Source: an uncultured Muribaculaceae bacterium (GTDB taxonomy: Bacteria; Bacteroidota; Bacteroidia; Bacteroidales; Muribaculaceae). Taken from it: a stretch of DNA of 64,000 nucleotides. The stretch's first letter is position 1. Each line of letters begins with the position of its first letter. Below are positions 43,415-51,685 of this stretch, piece after piece. The notes under the pieces were generated by a model. The model was not told the DNA's origin. It made no database searches and was given only the letters and a program-made list of their open reading frames with translations. Position numbers and translations under genes: made by a program. The stretch spans positions 1-64,000 of the forward strand of contig CAJUJB010000003.1 of the NCBI GenBank assembly GCA_910586595.1, written 5' to 3'.

Positions 43415-44338
43415 CTATTTCTTGTGCCGGATGGCCGGAAACATCTTGCGTACTCTCAGCAGAGCAGGCTCGATAGAGTCGCCTATCACCACAAGTGTGG
43501 TGGCGGCCACAATGAGCAGGGCTCCGGTTATCTCGCGAGCCGTTATGGTCTGCCCTAACGCGACCACGCTCAGCACAACGGCGGTTACCGGCTCCAGCGC
43601 GCCGAAGATGGCTGTCGTGGTTGGCCCGACGTATTGTATGGCTACTGTCGTGCACGTGAGCGACAGCAAGGTCGGTATTACGGCTAAGGCAGCTAAATTG
43701 AACCAGTCTTGCCAACCGCCCGGCAGTATGAGCGGATTATCCAGCGGAATCATGAAGAAAAATACCGAGCTGCCGAAGAGCAACACATAGAAGAGGAGTT
43801 TGAGCGTCGGGATGGCTTTTACCGTTGCAGATACATTCACCATCACGATGTAGAAGGCATATGTGAGCGACGACACCATCACAAGCAGAATGCCGAAGCC
43901 GCTCAGGGCCACTCCACTCTCGTTTCGCATAAGCAGCATCAGGCCTCCTGCCATCACGGCAAGACATACTCCCGTCATCGTTTTGAACCGTTCATGGAAG
44001 AAGAAGGTCATTAGGAGGGCCACCATTACCGGATAGACGAAGAGTAGGGTCGATGCAATGCCGGAATTCATGTAGTTATAGCTCTCGAAGAGTGTCAACG
44101 ACGAGAATGCCATTAGTACGCCTAACACTGCCACCGGAACAATCTCACGAGCACGCAAGGCCAGCGAGTGCCCGCGGAGCAATATCATGGCGGCCAGCAG
44201 CGGCAGGCCAAGCAGGTACCGGAAGATGAGCACCGAGTTGGCGTTCATCCCGTGCTGGTAAAGATTTATTGCAAAGAGAGGATTGGTGCCGTAAGCGGCC
44301 GCCGCGAGGGCCGCAAGTATATAGCCTTTGATTTTCAT
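43415..44338 (-). CDS. EamA-family (DMT) transporter
   Basis: A 307-residue inner-membrane protein with ten predicted helices in two EamA repeats (~5-140 and ~150-290), as in metabolite/drug exporters such as RhaT/YdcZ-like. Repeat motifs are visible: YGTNPLFAINLYQHG, FRYLLGLPLLAAM in the first and TVAIQYVGPTTTAIFGALEPVTAVVLS in the second. I start at the ATG at 44338 (MKIKGYI); the 15 extra codons upstream are unlikely. A -7 box TAATTTTG on minus lies at 44359-44366. Substrate unknown; it closes the accessory region. Confidence 0.85.
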   Translation of the reverse strand: MKIKGYILAALAAAAYGTNPLFAINLYQHGMNANSVLIFRYLLGLPLLAAMILLRGHSLALRAREIVPVAVLGVLMAFSSLTLFESYNYMNSGIASTLLFVYPVMVALLMTFFFHERFKTMTGVCLAVMAGGLMLLMRNESGVALSGFGILLVMVSSLTYAFYIVMVNVSATVKAIPTLKLLFYVLLFGSSVFFFMIPLDNPLILPGGWQDWFNLAALAVIPTLLSLTCTTVAIQYVGPTTTAIFGALEPVTAVVLSVVALGQTITAREITGALLIVAATTLVVIGDSIEPALLRVRKMFPAIRHKK

Positions 44339-44506
44339 ATATTCATCCTTTTCAAATGCAAAATTAATCAAAGATTGCCACATTTGGAGTTAATAATCGT
44401 ACTCTTGACCCCTGTCTCATACTTTTACAGCGGCTTTGTGAGGCCTTTCGGGGATTTTTTCGTATTTTCGCGTTCAAATTAAGTAAAACTATAAAACTCT
44501 GTAGAT

Positions 44507-44662
44507 ATGTCGTGCCTCCGGGCTCTTCTCTGCCTGATTTTCCCTCCTGCCGCCGTGCTCGACAAAGGCTGCGGTTCGATTCTGCTCGTCACTGTGCTCA
44601 CATGCTGCGCGTGGGTGCCGGGCGTACTTGGTGCAATACTCATATGCACCCGTTCAAACTGA
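44507..44662 (+). CDS. YqaE/Pmp3-family small membrane protein
   Basis: A 51-residue protein too short for most gene finders. Two hydrophobic helices flank LDKGCG; the pattern PPAAVLDKGCG followed by a second helix with WVPGVLGAILI is typical of Pmp3/YqaE proteolipids, which stabilise membrane potential in yeast and plants and are common small membrane proteins in bacteria. The start ATG is at 44507. The stop (44660-44662) is one base before the ATG of the next gene, so it is probably the first gene of this operon. Confidence 0.8.
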   Translation: MSCLRALLCLIFPPAAVLDKGCGSILLVTVLTCCAWVPGVLGAILICTRSN

Positions 44663-44663
44663 T

Positions 44664-45527
44664 ATGAAAAGATTCCTGTTCACAATCTGTATACTTACAG
44701 CCTCCCTGTGCTGCATGGCGCAGACTGAGGTGCGCTTCAGCAATGAGGCGTCTGATACATTGAAGCTTACCCAGCTGCTTGATGAAGGTGCCGCAATGCA
44801 CTTCGATAATCCTGAGGCCCGGGTGGCATTTTTTGCCCGCAAGTTTATTGGCACTCCATATGTCGCCCATACTCTTGAGCATGATCCCGAGACCCTCACG
44901 GTAAATCTTGACTCGCTCGACTGCACCACCTTCGTCGAGACCGCAATGGCCCTCGCCTACACCTTGGGCGAGCGTCGCACTTCGTGGCGTGACTATGTCT
45001 ACAACCTCCGCCGTCTCCGTTACCGTGGAGGTGAGGTCGACGGTTATCCTTCGCGTCTTCACTATATCTGCGACTGGGCGGTAGACAATAAGCACCGTGG
45101 CAACTTCTCTGATGTCACACGGGAATTCCCGCGCTATAACGAAGTGAGGCGTACAATCGATTTCATGACTTCACACCGCGACCGTTATCCGGCATTGGCT
45201 GATTCGGCCAATTATGAACGGATGAGAAATGTAGAGAACGGCTACCGCCAGCATCTTTTCCCCTATGTGAAGAGTATGGATCTGAGCAACAAAGCCGTAA
45301 AAGCCGCCTTTCACGACGGCGACGTAGTGGCCCTGGTCTCGAATCTTAAAAATCTCGATGTCACCCACATGGGCATAATTGTCAAGGAGTCGCCTACAGC
45401 AGAGCCATATCTTCTTCATGCGTCATCAAGTCACGGTAAAGTCGAGATCACCTCGCAGCCCTTGGCCGAGTTTATGAAGAAAAACCGCCAGTGGCTCGGC
45501 GTGAGGGTATTCCGGCTCAATGAATAA
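44664..45527 (+). CDS. DUF1460-family exported protein, amidase-like
   Basis: A 287-residue exported protein with signal peptide (MKRFLFTICILTASLCCMAQ) and the DUF1460 core: NLDSLDCTTFVETAMALAYTL (with the Cys of a NlpC/P60-like cysteine peptidase), RRLRYRGGEVDGYPSRLHY and the late THMGIIVKE with the catalytic His. The family is related to N-acetylmuramoyl-L-alanine amidases/peptidases, suggesting cell-wall cleavage in the periplasm. The start at 44664 follows the Pmp3 stop by one base; an upstream start at 44628 would add 12 unlikely residues. Three bases ahead of the next gene. Confidence 0.85.
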   Translation: MKRFLFTICILTASLCCMAQTEVRFSNEASDTLKLTQLLDEGAAMHFDNPEARVAFFARKFIGTPYVAHTLEHDPETLTVNLDSLDCTTFVETAMALAYTLGERRTSWRDYVYNLRRLRYRGGEVDGYPSRLHYICDWAVDNKHRGNFSDVTREFPRYNEVRRTIDFMTSHRDRYPALADSANYERMRNVENGYRQHLFPYVKSMDLSNKAVKAAFHDGDVVALVSNLKNLDVTHMGIIVKESPTAEPYLLHASSSHGKVEITSQPLAEFMKKNRQWLGVRVFRLNE

Positions 45528-45530
45528 GCC

Positions 45531-46601
45531 ATGAAGCCCCGCCTCCACTATTTCGACATGCTCAAGGGCCTCGCCATATTTCTGGTGGTGATGGGCCATG
45601 TGCTGAGCATGTGTGTCCGCGGTATCGACCGGGCCCCTCTCTTCAAGTTTATAGGTGAGGTGCATATGCCTCTGTTTTTCTTTATCAGCGGATGGTTCGC
45701 ATGGTCGGTTAAAGACAACCTACCGCGTGCGCCGCGTCTCGGCGCACGGGCCAAACGCCTGCTCATCCCCATGGTTGCCGTAAGTTCTCTGTGGATTTAC
45801 ATGTTTCCTGCAACCGGCGTGGAGAGCCCCTTCGATTCTACCTGGAGCGGTCTGTGGAGTAACGAGTGGAAAAACGGCTATTGGTTTACTCTCGTCCTTT
45901 TCGAGGTATTCGCCATGTATGCTGCCATATTCCGGCTGTTTGCCTCATCAAAGAATATCGTAGCTCAACTTGCAATTGCCATTGCAGCCTGGGCTGTGCT
46001 TATATGCCTCAATATTTTCCTTCCAGCTCAGATATGCGCGTGGACGTCGATCGGACTCGCCCAGACATTTTTCCCAGTCTTTATGGCCGGAGTCTTCGCG
46101 CGGCGCTATAGCGATGCATTCGGGCGCCTTTGCGCTTCATCCTGGGCCATCACTGCCGCATTGGTTCTGATTGTGATGTGCATCCGCGTGGTGGCGTGGT
46201 CGTGGAACTATCCTGCGTGGCTTGTCGAGCCCGCCCGGATCCTCCTCCATCTTTCGCTTGCTGTGGCTGCCATCGCCGTAGTGAAACCCTGGAGCGAACG
46301 GGCTTTCGCCCCCGACGCTCCGGCCGGAACCGGGCGCCTTGCCCGCATGTGGGAGTATATCGGCACACGCAGCCTGGCTGTATATCTCCTCCACTATTTC
46401 TTCCTCTTCCCTCTCGGTGTGTGCCGCCCGGCTCTTGAGGCCATGGGGCTTGCATTTGTGCCCTTGCTCGTCTTTTCTGCGGCCGTGGCTGCGGCGGTTG
46501 TGGCTGTCACGCTGCTTGCAGACTATATAATTTCCTTCTCCCATCCGCTGAGCTTCCTGCTCACCGGTTCTGAATCACCTAAGCCCGTCTCTGTAAAATG
46601 A
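45531..46601 (+). CDS. Acyltransferase family 3 (OafA-like)
   Basis: A 356-residue membrane acyltransferase with about ten helices. The start carries YFDMLKGLAIFLVVMGHV, the motif with the His typical of family 3 acyltransferases (His23), then FKFIGEVHMPLFFFISGWF with a second conserved site. Such enzymes transfer acetyl or other acyl groups to sugars of surface polysaccharides or peptidoglycan. The gene is overlapped by ugd (ATGA), linking it to capsule or glycan synthesis. The acceptor cannot be predicted. Confidence 0.85.
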   Translation: MKPRLHYFDMLKGLAIFLVVMGHVLSMCVRGIDRAPLFKFIGEVHMPLFFFISGWFAWSVKDNLPRAPRLGARAKRLLIPMVAVSSLWIYMFPATGVESPFDSTWSGLWSNEWKNGYWFTLVLFEVFAMYAAIFRLFASSKNIVAQLAIAIAAWAVLICLNIFLPAQICAWTSIGLAQTFFPVFMAGVFARRYSDAFGRLCASSWAITAALVLIVMCIRVVAWSWNYPAWLVEPARILLHLSLAVAAIAVVKPWSERAFAPDAPAGTGRLARMWEYIGTRSLAVYLLHYFFLFPLGVCRPALEAMGLAFVPLLVFSAAVAAAVVAVTLLADYIISFSHPLSFLLTGSESPKPVSVK

Positions 46602-47923
46602 ATGTTGCCATAGTCGGTACAGGATACGTAGGCCTCGTGTCTGGCGCCTGCTTTTCGGAAGTAGGTGTCGATGTCACCTGCGTTGACATTGACCATGATA
46701 AGATTGAACGCCTCCGTCGCGGCGAGATACCCATCTATGAGCCCGGTCTGGCTGAGCTGGTGGGGCGCAATGTAGCCGCCGGACGTCTGCATTTCTCCAC
46801 ATCTCTGGCCGAGGTGATTGACTCGGTTGAGATTGTGTTCTGCGCGGTGGGTACTCCTGCAGATGAGGATGGCTCTGCCGATCTTCGTCATGTGCTGGCG
46901 GTAGCTCGCGATTTCGGTTCATGCATCAACGGCTATACACTCTTCGTTACCAAGTCGACTGTGCCGGTTGGCACCTCCAAGCTTGTGCGCGCCGAGATTG
47001 AGGCCTGTATGGCTGCTCGTGGCTGCGATGTTCCGTTCGAGCTTGCGTCCAATCCTGAGTTCCTTAAGGAAGGCGCGGCGATCAAGGATTTCATGTCGCC
47101 CGACAGGGTGGTTATCGGCATCGAGAGCGAGCGTGGCCGTAAGCTTATGGAGCGGCTCTACCGCCCCTTCCTCCTCAATAATTTCAGGGTGATGTTTATG
47201 GATCTTCCATCGGCTGAGATGACCAAATATGCCGCCAACGCCATGCTGGCCACCCGCATCTCATTCATCAACGAGATTGCCAATCTTTGCGAGCGTGTGG
47301 GGGCCGATGTCAACTGCGTGCGTACTGCCATCGGAGCCGACGTCCGTATCGGCGGCAAATTCCTTTACCCCGGCTGTGGCTACGGCGGCTCCTGTTTCCC
47401 AAAGGATGTCCGTGCGCTTATTCATACCGGAGAGGAACATGGTTGCCCCATGAAGGTGATCCGTGCCGTTGAGGAGGTCAATGAGCGGCAGAAGACCATC
47501 GTCTTCGAGAAGTTAAAGGCCATATTTGACGGTAAACTCGCCGGACGACGTATAGCTGTATGGGGGCTGGCATTTAAGCCTGAGACCGATGATATGCGCT
47601 GTGCGCCCTCACTTGAGGTGATTGCCGGGTTGATTAAGGAAGGCGCCGAGGTTGTGGTCTACGATCCCGTGGCTGCCCAGGAATGCCGTCGCCGCATCGG
47701 CGATGCGGTGGTGTATGCCACAGATATGTACGAGGCACTTGTTGATGCCGATGCTCTGGCTCTGCTCACCGAGTGGAAACAGTTCCGCCTCCCTTCATGG
47801 GCGGTCGTGGCCAAGACTATGCGCGGACGCGATATTGTCGATGGCCGCAATATATATCAGGCTTCAGATATGGCTCCGTATTCCCTGAGGCTGCATTCCA
47901 TCGGCCGCCCCGTGCAAGGCTGA
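46598..47923 (+). CDS. ugd: UDP-glucose 6-dehydrogenase
   Basis: Oxidises UDP-glucose to UDP-glucuronate with two NAD. The 441-residue protein has the Rossmann start VAIVGTGYVGLVSGACFSEVG, FVTKSTVPVGTS, SNPEFLKEGAAIKDFM, and the catalytic Cys in GCGYGGSCFPKDV; the C-terminal UDP-binding domain has GLAFKPETDDMR. The start overlaps the acyltransferase by ATGA. UDP-glucuronate may supply capsule or glycan. No other sugar-nucleotide genes are nearby. Confidence 0.95.
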   Translation: MNVAIVGTGYVGLVSGACFSEVGVDVTCVDIDHDKIERLRRGEIPIYEPGLAELVGRNVAAGRLHFSTSLAEVIDSVEIVFCAVGTPADEDGSADLRHVLAVARDFGSCINGYTLFVTKSTVPVGTSKLVRAEIEACMAARGCDVPFELASNPEFLKEGAAIKDFMSPDRVVIGIESERGRKLMERLYRPFLLNNFRVMFMDLPSAEMTKYAANAMLATRISFINEIANLCERVGADVNCVRTAIGADVRIGGKFLYPGCGYGGSCFPKDVRALIHTGEEHGCPMKVIRAVEEVNERQKTIVFEKLKAIFDGKLAGRRIAVWGLAFKPETDDMRCAPSLEVIAGLIKEGAEVVVYDPVAAQECRRRIGDAVVYATDMYEALVDADALALLTEWKQFRLPSWAVVAKTMRGRDIVDGRNIYQASDMAPYSLRLHSIGRPVQG

Positions 47924-47927
47924 TTGA

Positions 47928-48731
47928 TTATTTTTTGAATAGTCGTGCCACACGGGCCAGGATGAAGAGGCCCGCGAGAATCAGCACAATCAGTGCCGAG
48001 CACGGCACATCAATCACTGTCGATAGAAACAGCCCTCCTAAAGAGGCCGCCAGAGATATGCCGGCTGAGGCGAGTGCTACGGGTGTGAATCTGTGGCAGA
48101 ACACTTCGGCTGTGATCATGGGCAGCGACAGCATCGACATAAGCAGCATTATGCCCACCATGCGGATGGTCAGCACTATGCACACCGCTACCAGCACGGT
48201 CATGGTATAGGAGATGAATTTCACCGGCAACCCGCTCACGGCTGCGAAATCGTGGTCGAACGCTACGGCGATAATCTGCTTGCGCTTCCAGATGAAAAAT
48301 GCCGCCAGTATGGCTGCGAATATTCCGAAGGCCCATAGGTCGGCCCGCGATACGGTAAGAATATTTCCGAAGAGGAACGAATTAAGTTCTGGCACGTACC
48401 CCGGTGTCATAAACACAAATAGTACACCCAGAGCCATGCCCAGAGCCCATATCACGGCTATTGCAGAGTCTTCACGAAGGCTGAACCGGCGCGACAGTAC
48501 CTCAACTCCTACCGAGGAGCCGATGGCGAATACGGCTGCCATAGCCACTGGGTTGATGCCCAGGAAATAGCCCAGGCCGAGGCCTCCGAAGCAGGCGTGC
48601 GTTATGCCGCCCGATATGGCCACGAGACGTCGGGTGATGATATAGGTTCCGATCACTGCCGAGCACACACTCAGCAATGCCACTGCCGCTATGGCTTGCG
48701 TGAAAAAGCCATACTCAAGATACTGCCACAT
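47928..48731 (-). CDS. Zinc/manganese ABC transporter permease (ZnuB-like)
   Basis: A 267-residue inner-membrane permease of the ABC-3 family with about eight helices. It has the family features VVSGGITHACFGGLGLGYFLG-type block (ISGGITHACFG) and the later IRMVGIMLLMSMLSLPM. It should form a dimer with an ATPase and a binding protein; neither znuA nor znuC is next to it, so it relies on partners elsewhere. Its start lies inside the small upstream gene (overlap 17 bases), which has a Cys/His cluster. ugd converges at only 4 bases. Confidence 0.87.
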   Translation of the reverse strand: MWQYLEYGFFTQAIAAVALLSVCSAVIGTYIITRRLVAISGGITHACFGGLGLGYFLGINPVAMAAVFAIGSSVGVEVLSRRFSLREDSAIAVIWALGMALGVLFVFMTPGYVPELNSFLFGNILTVSRADLWAFGIFAAILAAFFIWKRKQIIAVAFDHDFAAVSGLPVKFISYTMTVLVAVCIVLTIRMVGIMLLMSMLSLPMITAEVFCHRFTPVALASAGISLAASLGGLFLSTVIDVPCSALIVLILAGLFILARVARLFKK

Positions 48732-49155
48732 GCTGTCGGGCTTCTGCTACAATCATTATCAGTTCATCGCGTACGGGCGTGGGAAGGTTGATTCCGCGGA
48801 GCTGTAGACTCCGGCCCCAGCCTGCGATGTCGGAGGCTTGCATGGTGAGGAGAATATCGCGGAATTCCTCTATCTCCTCGTCGGTGTATTCTTCTGCACC
48901 ACGTCCGGCGAAGCGGTCGAGTTCCTCGTCATCGTAGTATTCTATGTCCTTCGACACGGCTGCCAGAAGGGAGTCTCGCTCGCAGGTTATGTGCATGCCG
49001 CAGCACTCCTCCCCGTCTTCAGTTGCCTGGGAAGGTGTTTGTTGTTGAGCCTCGGGCTCATCTTTACGCTGACGGCGGAGGTGCAGACGATGCTCGGCGT
49101 AGAGCAGAGCGCCCACGCCTACAAGCGCGCACAATATTATGAGCGCTACGGTCAT
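48715..49155 (-). CDS. Small single-pass protein with a CC-x3-H-x2-C cluster
   Basis: A 146-residue protein. An N-terminal helix (ALIILCALVGVGALLYA) anchors it; a Gln/acidic linker follows, then ECCGMHITCERDSL (about residues 50-63) with two adjacent cysteines, a His and a Cys, able to bind a metal. The C-terminus is acidic (EEYTDEEIEEFRDIL) and ends with helices. No family recognised beyond a conserved Bacteroidales hypothetical. It overlaps aroA (ATGA) and the ZnuB-like permease (17 bases), so a role in metal handling is possible, by context only. Confidence 0.72.
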   Translation of the reverse strand: MTVALIILCALVGVGALLYAEHRLHLRRQRKDEPEAQQQTPSQATEDGEECCGMHITCERDSLLAAVSKDIEYYDDEELDRFAGRGAEEYTDEEIEEFRDILLTMQASDIAGWGRSLQLRGINLPTPVRDELIMIVAEARQHVAVS

Positions 49156-50411
49156 TCTTCAGCAGTGGATAATGGTTCGGAAGGGTCGACAAGGCGGAAT
49201 CCGGCCTTCTCGAATTGTTCCCAAAAACCAGGGTAGGATTTGCTTACCACACCGGCGTCCTTCACCACTATTCCGGGCACGAAAACGGCCACTGGAGCAA
49301 GTGCCATTGCCATGCGGTGGTCGGCATAGGTGTCGAACTCGGGTAGTGTGGTTACCGGTACACGACGTCCATCCCACTGCAGAGTGGTGCCATAGTTTTC
49401 TATTTCGAGCAGACAGCCTAATTTTGCCATCTCATTGACCAGGGCTTGAAGGCGGTCGCATTCTTTGTGGCGAAGGGCTCCTACTCCGGTGAGGCGGAAG
49501 GGAATTCCCACGAGGCACGCCGTCACTACCAATGCCGGAACTGCGTCAGGCATATCGGAGAGATCGGCGTCGAGATTGCTGTAGAGGTCGGGGGTGGCCG
49601 AGAGCTCGGCTCCATCTTCGGTAAATTCTGTCAGTACACCGAGGCGCTCGAAGAGTGAGGCCACCTCGCTGTCGCCCTGCAGGGTGTCGTGGCAAAGACC
49701 GGTCAGTGTAACCCATCCGGCTGTCACAGCGGCTATCTCATACCAGAAGGCTGCCGCACTCCAGTCGGGTTCGTCCTGCGGGAGGGTCTTCAATCCCGAG
49801 GGGGTATAGATGTCAACCTTATCACGGTCGAAGTCTACGGTTGCACCTCGCATGCGCATCATTTCTGCAGTCATGCGGATGTAGGGCATCGACTGTACGT
49901 TTCCGAGCAGACGTATGCTCAGAGGAGCCTCGAGCAGGGGCGCGATCATCATCAGCGCCGATACGAACTGGGAGCTTTCCGATGCGTCGATGTCTACCGT
50001 ACCTCCCGAAAGCCGCTTACCCTTTATCCGCAAGGGCGGAAATCCCTCTTCTCCGAGATATTCGATGTCGGCTCCAAGCATACGCAGCACATGTACGAGC
50101 GGCCCTATCGGGCGTTTCTGCATCCGTTCGGTGCCTGTAAGCTCGCAGTCGACTCCCTCTGAGGCGGCGCATAGGGCTGTAAGGAACCGCATGGCCGTGC
50201 CGGCAGGCCCTACGTCCACCGTCGAGCCATCGTGTGGCATTCCGGCTTCGAGTATCGACGCGAGAGTCGCCGTATCGTCGCACTCGCATGTGGCTGTGCG
50301 GCCTCCGGCAATGTGGTTCAGTATAAGGGCTCGGGCGCCGATGCTCTTGCTGAGGGGCAGGCTCACCGTTGTCTCGAGGATTTCTTCCGGGGGGAATATG
50401 CGGTAATCCAT
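49152..50411 (-). CDS. aroA: 3-phosphoshikimate 1-carboxyvinyltransferase (EPSP synthase)
   Basis: Joins shikimate-3-phosphate and PEP in the pathway to chorismate. The 419-residue protein shows the family blocks SLPLSKSIGARALIL near the N-terminus, GPAGTAMRFLTAL and the RIKGKRLSGG/SSQFVSALM region, and the late GALRHKECDRLQAL and YADHRMAMALAPVA. It is 13 bases after malY and overlaps the following small gene by ATGA. aroK lies at 30896, so shikimate genes are dispersed. Confidence 0.93.
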   Translation of the reverse strand: MDYRIFPPEEILETTVSLPLSKSIGARALILNHIAGGRTATCECDDTATLASILEAGMPHDGSTVDVGPAGTAMRFLTALCAASEGVDCELTGTERMQKRPIGPLVHVLRMLGADIEYLGEEGFPPLRIKGKRLSGGTVDIDASESSQFVSALMMIAPLLEAPLSIRLLGNVQSMPYIRMTAEMMRMRGATVDFDRDKVDIYTPSGLKTLPQDEPDWSAAAFWYEIAAVTAGWVTLTGLCHDTLQGDSEVASLFERLGVLTEFTEDGAELSATPDLYSNLDADLSDMPDAVPALVVTACLVGIPFRLTGVGALRHKECDRLQALVNEMAKLGCLLEIENYGTTLQWDGRRVPVTTLPEFDTYADHRMAMALAPVAVFVPGIVVKDAGVVSKSYPGFWEQFEKAGFRLVDPSEPLSTAEE

Positions 50412-50424
50412 TTATTGGAATTGG

Positions 50425-51627
50425 TTAATTGGATTTCATTACATGGTCGGGGCATACGCCGCATACGGCTGCACGCAGGCTCTCAAGGGCCTGTGCGAGC
50501 ACACAGCGGGGGGTGCCGATGTTGAGGCGGGCGAAGCCTGCGCCCTGCGAGCCGAAGGTCGATCCGTCGTTAAGTGCCAGATGGGCCTTGTCGAGCAGAA
50601 GATCCATTATTTCGCGCTGGCAGAGATGGAGCTCGCGGAAGTCAAGCCACAGCAGGAAAGATGCCTGCGGGCGGATGACTTTGACGGCCGGTATATTGCG
50701 GGCGCAATAGTCGATCACATAGTCGATGTTGGCCTCCACATACTCAAGCATTTGGTCGAGCCAAGCTTCACCTGTGGTATAGGCAGCTTCGGCGCCGATG
50801 GTGCTGATAAGTACGGGTGAGTTGAATTCGTTTACTTCGAGCCAGTTGTAGAAGGGTGTGCGCAGTTCCTCATTCTTGACAACCATCCATGAGCTTACCA
50901 GGCCGGGGATGTTGAAGGTTTTCGAAGGGGCGCCCAGCATCACGCCGATGGCACGGGCATCTTCACCTGCCGACAGGAAGGGGATGTGTTTGCGTCCGCC
51001 GAGCATGAGGTCGCCGTGGATTTCATCGCTGACAACCACCATTCCGGCCTTGCGGCAGATGGAGGCGAGTTCTGCAAGTGTCTCTTTATCCCATTGTATG
51101 CCGATGGGGTTGTGAGGGTTGCAGAGCACCATCATCTTGGGCTTTTCTTCCTCGACTATGCGGCGAAGTCCGTCGAGATCCATGCGGTACTCGCCGTCGG
51201 ATACGAGAAGAGGATTCTCAACAACTTTGCGGCCGTTGCCTTCGACAACGGTACGGAAGGGTGTATACACCGGGGGCTGGATCACCACGCCGTCGCCGCG
51301 CTCGGTAAAATAATTTACGGCGAGGGCTATGCCTTTCACCACTCCGGGTATGAAGCAGAGCTCTTCGCGGGCGATGCCGAAGTTGTGGCGGCGCAGATTC
51401 CAGTCTATGATTGACTGCCAGTAGCCGTCGGCGGCTTCGGAGTAACCGAGTACCGGGTGCTGGAGGCGGCGCGAGAGGGCGGCCGTAATCTCCGGACACA
51501 CGGCGAAGTCGAGGTCGGCAATCCAGAGGGGAGTAAGATCGTGGCGACCGAAGACGCGGTCGAGCCGGTCGATTTTGACGGCCGAGGTGCCTGAGCGGTC
51601 AATGACGTTGTCGAAGTTGTAGCGCAT
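50425..51627 (-). CDS. MalY/PatB-family PLP enzyme (cystathionine beta-lyase-like)
   Basis: A 400-residue PLP-dependent enzyme of the aminotransferase I fold. The PLP lysine is in LGAPSKTFNIPGLVSSW, with the NPHNPIG (Asn) and SDEIHGDL (Asp) sites; the N-terminal PLWIADLDFAV motif is characteristic of the MalY/PatB group. These enzymes cleave cystathionine to homocysteine and may have regulatory roles. It begins just after the secA terminator and precedes aroA by 13 bases. Cystathionine lyase is the likely activity, but specificity is not certain. Confidence 0.87.
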   Translation of the reverse strand: MRYNFDNVIDRSGTSAVKIDRLDRVFGRHDLTPLWIADLDFAVCPEITAALSRRLQHPVLGYSEAADGYWQSIIDWNLRRHNFGIAREELCFIPGVVKGIALAVNYFTERGDGVVIQPPVYTPFRTVVEGNGRKVVENPLLVSDGEYRMDLDGLRRIVEEEKPKMMVLCNPHNPIGIQWDKETLAELASICRKAGMVVVSDEIHGDLMLGGRKHIPFLSAGEDARAIGVMLGAPSKTFNIPGLVSSWMVVKNEELRTPFYNWLEVNEFNSPVLISTIGAEAAYTTGEAWLDQMLEYVEANIDYVIDYCARNIPAVKVIRPQASFLLWLDFRELHLCQREIMDLLLDKAHLALNDGSTFGSQGAGFARLNIGTPRCVLAQALESLRAAVCGVCPDHVMKSN

Positions 51628-51647
51628 TGTTTATGAGTATTAGATTA

Positions 51648-51672
51648 ACGCCCGCAGGACTCCTGCGGGCGT
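51648..51672 (-). terminator. Terminator after secA
   Basis: ACGCCCGCAGG (51648-51658) and CCTGCGGGCGT (51662-51672) form an 11-bp stem with a 3-base loop. It lies 13 bases after the secA stop. The T run is poor (TTAATCT). Confidence 0.7.
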
Positions 51673-51685
51673 ACATGGTTACTGT

